Assembly (NCBI GenBank): GCA_051654865.1
Contig: JBOFYV010000082.1
Location: forward strand, 1-10,991
DNA length: 10,991 nt
Direction of reading: 5' to 3'
From: JBOFOR01 sp051654865
GTDB lineage: Bacteria; Bacillota; Clostridia; Peptostreptococcales; Peptostreptococcaceae
The translations under genes were made by a program, and so were the position numbers. The notes below the pieces were generated by a model. It ran no database searches. It had not been told where the DNA came from and saw only the letters and a list, made by a program, of their open reading frames with translations. Shown piece by piece: positions 7,479 through 10,991 of the stretch. Numbering within the stretch: the stretch's first letter is position 1; each line of letters starts with the position of its first letter.

Positions 7479-8831
7479 TTATCCTTGTAATAATTCATAC
7501 ACTGCTAGTCCATATATTTGTGCTGCATGCATTAAATCATCTACTAGCACATACTCATTTGGTTGATGCTCTGTTTTGGGAGCATTTGGGAATACTGATC
7601 CAAAAGCAACACAGTTATCTAACGCTCTTGCATAAGTAGCACCACCTGATGATAAAGGAGTAGAATCTAATCCTGTTTCCTCTTCGAAAACTTTTCTAAG
7701 TGTTTTTACTAAGAAATTATCTGCAGGTACATATATAGACTTTAACCAATCAAATTCTTCATATCTTAATCCATAGGATTTAGCTTTTTCAGTTAAGTTA
7801 TTTACTACTACTTCTTTTTCAAAAGTAACAGGTATTCTTATGTCTACTGATATCACTTGTTTGTCTTCATTTAAATCTATTTTACCTATGTTAAATGTTA
7901 AGTTTCCAGATACCTCATCTCTACAGTCTTTTACTATATTGTTTGCATTAGCATCTTCACCTATAACCTCAGCTATAAAGTCTATTGCTTTTGAGTTTAT
8001 CCCTACTTTATTAAGTGCTATGCAAAGTCTTGCTATAGCATTTTTAGCATCCTTTGAATCGGATACCTGTGAATGTACACCTGTACCTACAACACATATA
8101 CCATTTTCATTAGTAGTATATTCAAATCCAAGCTTATCTAACTCAGACTTTATTTCTTCTAATTTAATATCATTATAAACTGCTTTATCAGGTACAGAAT
8201 TAAATGCATTTCCTAATTTTAAGTTAACTTCACTACCTTCATCTGATACTAATAATGCTTGTAATAATCCTTTTTCAGCGTTTATCATCGGGAACTTTGA
8301 GTCTGGTGTAAATCCATAGGCAGGTATCTCTTCACCATTTTCAGAATACTTTTGTATGCATCTCCAAAGATTTTCTTCATCAGTACCAAATATGAATCTT
8401 ACTCTCTTATCAAACTTTATTCCTAAATCCATTAAAGCTTTAACAGCATATATAGCTGCTATAGTAGGTCCTTTGTCATCTTGAGTTCCTCTACCATATA
8501 GTTTTCCATCTTTTATAACACCTTCATATGGAGGATATTGCCAACTATCAAGTTCGCCTTCTGGTACAACATCTAAATGTCCAAGTATTCCTATTAGCTC
8601 TTCTCCTTCACCTATCTCAGCATATCCATAGTATCCGTCTTTATAAACTGTCTTAAATCCTAAAGTCTCACACATATGTAACGTATGTCTTAAAGCTTTA
8701 TCTATATTTTCACCAAAAGGATAACCTTCCTTGGCTTCACTTATAACACTTGGTATTTTTACAGAATCTATTATAGAAGTTATCATTTCATTTTGTAATT
8801 CCATTACTTTTTGTTTTATCAATGTTTTCAT
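7479..8831 (-). CDS. pepV: M20-family dipeptidase, PepV/Sapep-like
   Basis: A cytoplasmic zinc-dependent dipeptidase of peptidase family M20, predicted to cleave unsubstituted dipeptides during amino acid use. It is 450 aa, close to the usual 460-470. Metal and catalytic motifs are present: GHLDVVP (84-90, His85 and Asp87), GRGTQDDKGP (113-122, with the bridging Asp119), GTDEENLW (149-156, general base Glu152 and metal ligand Glu153), FTPDSKFP (174-181, Asp177) and the C-terminal EHQPNE (421-426, His422). GGTGVHSQVSD-like residues near 249-257 are in the lid domain. ATG 8831 is preceded by AAGGGAG. An ATG 7 bases upstream is out of frame. No hairpin terminator follows; the thi promoter begins 8 bases later, so pepV transcripts probably run into the TPP riboswitch. 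Upstream lie the 37-aa peptide gene and a divergent regulator. Confidence 0.93.
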   Translation of the reverse strand: MKTLIKQKVMELQNEMITSIIDSVKIPSVISEAKEGYPFGENIDKALRHTLHMCETLGFKTVYKDGYYGYAEIGEGEELIGILGHLDVVPEGELDSWQYPPYEGVIKDGKLYGRGTQDDKGPTIAAIYAVKALMDLGIKFDKRVRFIFGTDEENLWRCIQKYSENGEEIPAYGFTPDSKFPMINAEKGLLQALLVSDEGSEVNLKLGNAFNSVPDKAVYNDIKLEEIKSELDKLGFEYTTNENGICVVGTGVHSQVSDSKDAKNAIARLCIALNKVGINSKAIDFIAEVIGEDANANNIVKDCRDEVSGNLTFNIGKIDLNEDKQVISVDIRIPVTFEKEVVVNNLTEKAKSYGLRYEEFDWLKSIYVPADNFLVKTLRKVFEEETGLDSTPLSSGGATYARALDNCVAFGSVFPNAPKTEHQPNEYVLVDDLMHAAQIYGLAVYELLQG

Positions 8832-8956
8832 CCCACATTACTCCCTTAAGCAAAATAAAATTATTTTCACCTTAAATATACTATATATTCCCTTTTTATT
8901 CCATAAAATTTCAAATTTATTTAGAGAATATAGAGTTTAGCTTTTAAATGTATCCC

Positions 8957-8991
8957 GTGGGAAGGATGATTATATAATTCTGCCTTCCCAC
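8957..8991. repeat. 35-bp dyad-symmetric element between pepV and the peptide gene
   Basis: GTGGGAAGG (8957-8965) and CCTTCCCAC (8983-8991) form a perfect 9-bp inverted repeat around 17 bases. Those 17 bases contain the palindrome ATTATATAAT (8969-8978), with nearly the same centre. The GC-rich arms stand out from very AT-rich surroundings. Neither strand has a U-run after the stem, so it is not a standard terminator. It could be an operator, as a weak minus-strand promoter overlaps it, or an RNA stability hairpin. Confidence 0.6.
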
Positions 8992-8997
8992 TCATAA
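8969..8997 (-). promoter_or_regulatory. Weak candidate promoter for pepV
   Basis: On the minus strand TTATGA (8997-8992) and TATAAT (8974-8969) are 17 bp apart, with about 138 bases of leader before pepV. The -10 matches consensus and the -35 is poor. The inverted-repeat arms fall in the spacer and just after the start point, as in a repressed promoter. Confidence 0.3.
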
Positions 8998-9003
8998 TAT
9001 TTA

Positions 9004-9117
9004 TCAGATTAAGCCTTTTTTCTTAAAAAACTTTGAAACTTTCTGGACATCATCACCTGCAAATAAAGTTAATACAAAATCTGCAATAGCTACAAATATA
9101 CCTATAAGAATATCCAT
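9004..9117 (-). CDS. 37-aa hydrophobic/cationic peptide of unknown function
   Basis: A short gene encoding 37 residues. It starts MDILIGIFVAIADFVLTLFA, a single hydrophobic, helix-prone stretch broken only by Asp13. Then come GDD (21-23) and a basic tail with KFFKKK (29-34), ending GLI. An ideal ribosome binding site, AAGGTGGTGA, lies 6 bases before the ATG, and a plausible promoter (TTTAAA, 17 bp, TATAAT) lies upstream, so it is very likely translated. The shape fits a membrane-associated amphipathic peptide: candidates are a small membrane protein, a leaderless bacteriocin-like or modulin-like peptide, or a type I toxin. It has no leader with a double-glycine site and no nearby transporter. 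It lies between pepV and a divergent regulator. I do not recognise the family. Confidence 0.75.
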   Translation of the reverse strand: MDILIGIFVAIADFVLTLFAGDDVQKVSKFFKKKGLI

Positions 9118-9123
9118 TAAAAA

Positions 9124-9134
9124 TCACCACCTTT
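9124..9134 (-). promoter_or_regulatory. Strong ribosome binding site of the 37-aa peptide gene
   Basis: The minus strand reads AAAGGTGGTGA, a near-complete complement to the 16S anti-Shine-Dalgarno, 6 bases before the ATG at 9117. It is the main evidence that this short frame is a real gene. Confidence 0.8.
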
Positions 9135-9150
9135 AATCTGACATATTAAG

Positions 9151-9179
9151 ATTATAGTGCAAATTTATATGAATTTAAA
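9151..9179 (-). promoter_or_regulatory. Candidate promoter of the 37-aa peptide gene
   Basis: On the minus strand TTTAAA (9179-9174) and a consensus TATAAT (9156-9151) are 17 bp apart, with transcription expected to begin about 10-15 bases before the ribosome binding site. It lies within the 118-base divergent space shared with the regulator at 9236, so the two genes may be co-regulated. Confidence 0.5.
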
Positions 9180-9222
9180 CTTAAATTATATGTTAATATA
9201 AGAATATGATAAAAGTAGAGTC

Positions 9223-9230
9223 TTGGAGGA
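9223..9230 (+). promoter_or_regulatory. Ribosome binding site deciding the regulator start
   Basis: TTGGAGGA ends 5 bases before ATG 9236. It lies inside the longer frame that begins at 9206, so it favours the shorter 428-aa protein. Confidence 0.8.
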
Positions 9231-9235
9231 CAGTA

Positions 9236-10522
9236 ATGAAAATAGGGATAATTGGCCCATCAGATTCGGGTTGTAAAATAAAAGATTATTTAAACGAAAT
9301 AGATAATACTATTGAAACTAAACTATATATAAAAGAAAAAGCAGATGAAGCACTTGAGGTAATAAGTATTTGTGAAGAAGAATGTGATTCAATAATATTT
9401 ACAGGTATTGGTGTGGCAGATGCTGTAAAATCTAGTTATACTGTAAAACTTCCAAATGCCACTGTTTCAAGAGCTGGTACAAGTATAACTAAAGCCTTTT
9501 GGCAAATAAAAAGTGAAAATAAAAGTCTAGATAGATTTAGTATAGATATCGTCGAAGATGAAGTAATAGATGATGTACTTAAGGAAATAGATATAAATCC
9601 TAAAAATGTCTATTCTCTTCCTTTTAGTTCTAATATCAAAGAATTAGAATATGAAAAATGGCACCTAGATTTGTATAAAGAAAACAAAATAGACGTCATA
9701 CTTACTAGTTTTGGAGCAATTTATAATGATTTAAAGAAACAAGGATATCCTGTCTATAGAATTGAAGCAACAAGACCATTAATAAAGGTTTGCTATGAAA
9801 AGTTAAAAACAAAATATGCTTTAAATAAAGCTCAAAATTCTCAACTTGCAGTAGAGATATTAAACTTAGCTAACTATAAAGGGGATAAAGATAATTATTA
9901 TACTAATATGTTAAAAAAATCAGAATTAGATAAAATTATAGTTGAGTATGTAAGAAGCATTCAAGGATCACTGTTTAACTTTGGTAGAGATGAATATATT
10001 ATATTCGCTCACAGAGGTGCTATTGACAATGATGATAATTATAACAAATTATTTAAATTACAAAAGGATATAAAATCTAGTGGTTTTTCTTTATGTGTTG
10101 GGATTGGAATTGGAAATACTGCTTATCAAGCAGAGTCTAACGCTTATAATTCTTTAAAAAGAAGTTTGGATTCAAGTAATTTTGAGATTTATTTAATAGA
10201 TGAAAATGAAGTTATAAAAGGCCCTTTAGGTTCAGATGTTGAGCTATCATATTCATTGGTAGCATCTGATGAAAATATTTTAAATATATCACAAAATACT
10301 GGTTTAAGCTGTGAGTCTATAGCTAAAATAATGGCTATAAGTGAAACTAGGCAAAGTAAAGTTTATGATACTAAGGAACTGGCTGATTACTTGAATATAA
10401 GTGATAGAAGTGCTAGAAGAATTTTAAATAAATTGGTTGAAACTAATTTTGCTAGGGTGTATGCTAAGGAAACAAGCAAAGGCGGAGGAAGACCGAAAAA
10501 TCTTATAGAGATATTATTTTAA
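9236..10522 (+). CDS. Transcriptional regulator: sensor-like N-terminus, GGDEF/GCH-III-like domain, winged HTH
   Basis: A 428-aa cytoplasmic regulator. Residues 1-190 have a Rossmann-like alternation (MKIGIIGPSDSG; SIIFTGIGVADAVKSS near 52-67; VDVILTSFGAIYNDLKKQGYPVYRI near 153-176) reminiscent of the PrpR N-terminal sensor domain. Residues 200-330 resemble a degenerate GGDEF or archaeal GTP-cyclohydrolase-III fold: GRDEYIIFA (250-258) sits where GGDEF would be, and GIGIGNTAYQAESNAYNSL (289-307) matches the C-terminal part. Residues 355-428 are a winged HTH (KELADYLNISDRSARRILNKLVE, 380-402). No transmembrane segment is visible. The start is ATG 9236, because TTGGAGGA sits just before it and the fold begins at MKIGIIG. 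An in-frame ATG at 9206 lacks a ribosome binding site. It is divergent from the peptide gene and pepV, its likely targets by inference. Ligand unknown. Confidence 0.8.
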   Translation: MKIGIIGPSDSGCKIKDYLNEIDNTIETKLYIKEKADEALEVISICEEECDSIIFTGIGVADAVKSSYTVKLPNATVSRAGTSITKAFWQIKSENKSLDRFSIDIVEDEVIDDVLKEIDINPKNVYSLPFSSNIKELEYEKWHLDLYKENKIDVILTSFGAIYNDLKKQGYPVYRIEATRPLIKVCYEKLKTKYALNKAQNSQLAVEILNLANYKGDKDNYYTNMLKKSELDKIIVEYVRSIQGSLFNFGRDEYIIFAHRGAIDNDDNYNKLFKLQKDIKSSGFSLCVGIGIGNTAYQAESNAYNSLKRSLDSSNFEIYLIDENEVIKGPLGSDVELSYSLVASDENILNISQNTGLSCESIAKIMAISETRQSKVYDTKELADYLNISDRSARRILNKLVETNFARVYAKETSKGGGRPKNLIEILF

Positions 10523-10551
10523 GGCGCAATTAAACTTGCGCCTTTTGTTGT
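10521..10551 (+). terminator. Intrinsic terminator of the regulator gene
   Basis: AAGGCGCAA (10521-10529) pairs with TTGCGCCTT (10536-10544) around a 6-base loop and is followed by TTTTGTTGT. It begins inside the stop codon. Reading on the minus strand, it may also serve the converging membrane-protein gene, but the A/T run on that side is short. Confidence 0.9.
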
Positions 10552-10553
10552 CT

Positions 10554-10871
10554 CTAAAACCATAAAAGTATACTAACACCAATAATTCCAATAGATAGTA
10601 GCATACGAGAAAAATCTAATTTTCTATCTTTGAAATAATAAGCAGAAACTGATGTTAATCCAAATATTATACATATAATTCTTTTGAATATATAATTACT
10701 CGGCAATGAAGTGAAAGCCATATAGGTAAATAGTAGTGAGATTAATTCAATACCTATAAATATAGCTTTATTTTTTAATAATTCACCCCTTTTATAACCT
10801 ATTATCAGAAAAGAAGCAATAAATATAATTAAATATACCACTGCTATGACTGCTAAAATACCCATTGCCAT
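10554..10871 (-). CDS. Small four-helix membrane protein, function unknown
   Basis: A 105-aa very hydrophobic protein with four predicted membrane segments at about 4-25, 36-54, 61-78 and 88-104. They are joined by short loops with basic residues (YKRGELLKNK at 26-35, YFKDRKLD at 79-86). No catalytic or transport motif is visible and I do not recognise the family. AGAGGTGA is well placed before ATG 10871. The stop converges on the regulator's terminator. The gene begins 20 bases after the stop of a gene running in from the right edge on the same strand, so the two are probably co-transcribed. Confidence 0.7.
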   Translation of the reverse strand: MAMGILAVIAVVYLIIFIASFLIIGYKRGELLKNKAIFIGIELISLLFTYMAFTSLPSNYIFKRIICIIFGLTSVSAYYFKDRKLDFSRMLLSIGIIGVSILLWF

Positions 10872-10891
10872 AAAATCACCTCTTAATATAA

Positions 10892-10991
10892 TTAATTATT
10901 TTCTAGTTTAATAACTTCACCATCTATTGTGATACTTTCAATCTGATTTATATCTATTACTTTTCCAAACTCTACACTTGTAAAAGCTTTT
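10892..10991 (-). CDS. 3' end of an unidentified gene, cut by the window edge
   Basis: An open minus-strand frame enters from the right edge and gives 32 residues (starting KAFTSVEFGKVIDINQIESI and ending EVIKLENN) before TAA at 10894-10892. Its amino acid composition is ordinary for a globular protein, and the next gene starts 20 bases later with a good ribosome binding site, as in an operon. Too little is present to name it. Confidence 0.6.
   Translation of the reverse strand, partial: KAFTSVEFGKVIDINQIESITIDGEVIKLENN

Noticed and set aside
8941..9003. Antisense RNA promoter that would make the 37-aa peptide a type I toxin-antitoxin pair
   Set aside because: TATAAT occurs on the plus strand at 8973-8978, but no acceptable -35 hexamer exists at 16-18 bp, so an antisense RNA cannot be supported from sequence.
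9206..9235. Longer regulator start at 9206
   Set aside because: No ribosome site precedes it, and TTGGAGGA inside it serves ATG 9236, where the fold MKIGIIG begins.
1..10991. Mobile elements, CRISPR arrays, tRNA or rRNA genes
   Set aside because: No transposase, integrase, regularly spaced repeats, or tRNA/rRNA-like sequence was seen.

Overview
The window is a low-GC, AT-rich stretch of chromosome from an anaerobic Firmicute, most likely a clostridium of the Peptostreptococcaceae type (Clostridioides/Paraclostridium/Romboutsia-like). The reasons are strong GGAGG-type ribosome binding sites, A/T-ending codons, a clostridial hybrid-cluster protein, a ThiT-type thiamine transporter, and c-di-GMP and TPP riboswitches. 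The genus is an inference; no 16S or other marker is present. I see no mobile elements, tRNA or rRNA genes, or CRISPR arrays.

Layout from left to right. (1) 51-1706 (+): hcp, a hybrid-cluster protein, closed by a two-way hairpin terminator at about 1727-1767 that it shares with the converging gene. (2) 1787-3343 (-): a secreted protein with a signal peptide, a FIVAR-like helical module and a short internalin-like leucine-rich repeat block. Its leader carries a class I cyclic di-GMP riboswitch (about 3442-3517), so it probably belongs to the sessile/motile programme. (3) 3657-7207 (-): a compact thiamine salvage operon, thiD-thiM-tenA-thiT-thiE. It has a near-consensus promoter, a TPP riboswitch (about 7342-7420), a riboswitch-controlled terminator (7252-7289) and a final terminator (3614-3642). 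The last three genes overlap their upstream neighbours by 1-14 bases and are probably translationally coupled. The operon imports thiamine, salvages the pyrimidine and thiazole moieties and joins them; thiC and thiG are not present here. (4) 7479-8831 (-): an M20-family dipeptidase (PepV-like), ending just before the thi promoter. (5) 9004-9117 (-): an unannotated 37-residue hydrophobic/cationic peptide gene with a very strong ribosome binding site. (6) 9236-10522 (+): a divergent regulator with an N-terminal sensor-like region, a GGDEF/GTP-cyclohydrolase-III-like middle domain and a C-terminal winged HTH, followed by a strong terminator. (7) 10554-10871 (-): a four-helix membrane protein of unknown function, preceded by the tail of another gene that runs off the right edge.

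The best understood parts are the thi operon and hcp. The parts most worth a second look are the c-di-GMP-controlled LRR protein, whose expression platform is atypical, and the regulator / 37-aa peptide / dipeptidase cluster. That cluster contains an unexplained 35-bp dyad, centred on a possible promoter between the peptide gene and pepV, and could be an undescribed peptide-related regulatory module.
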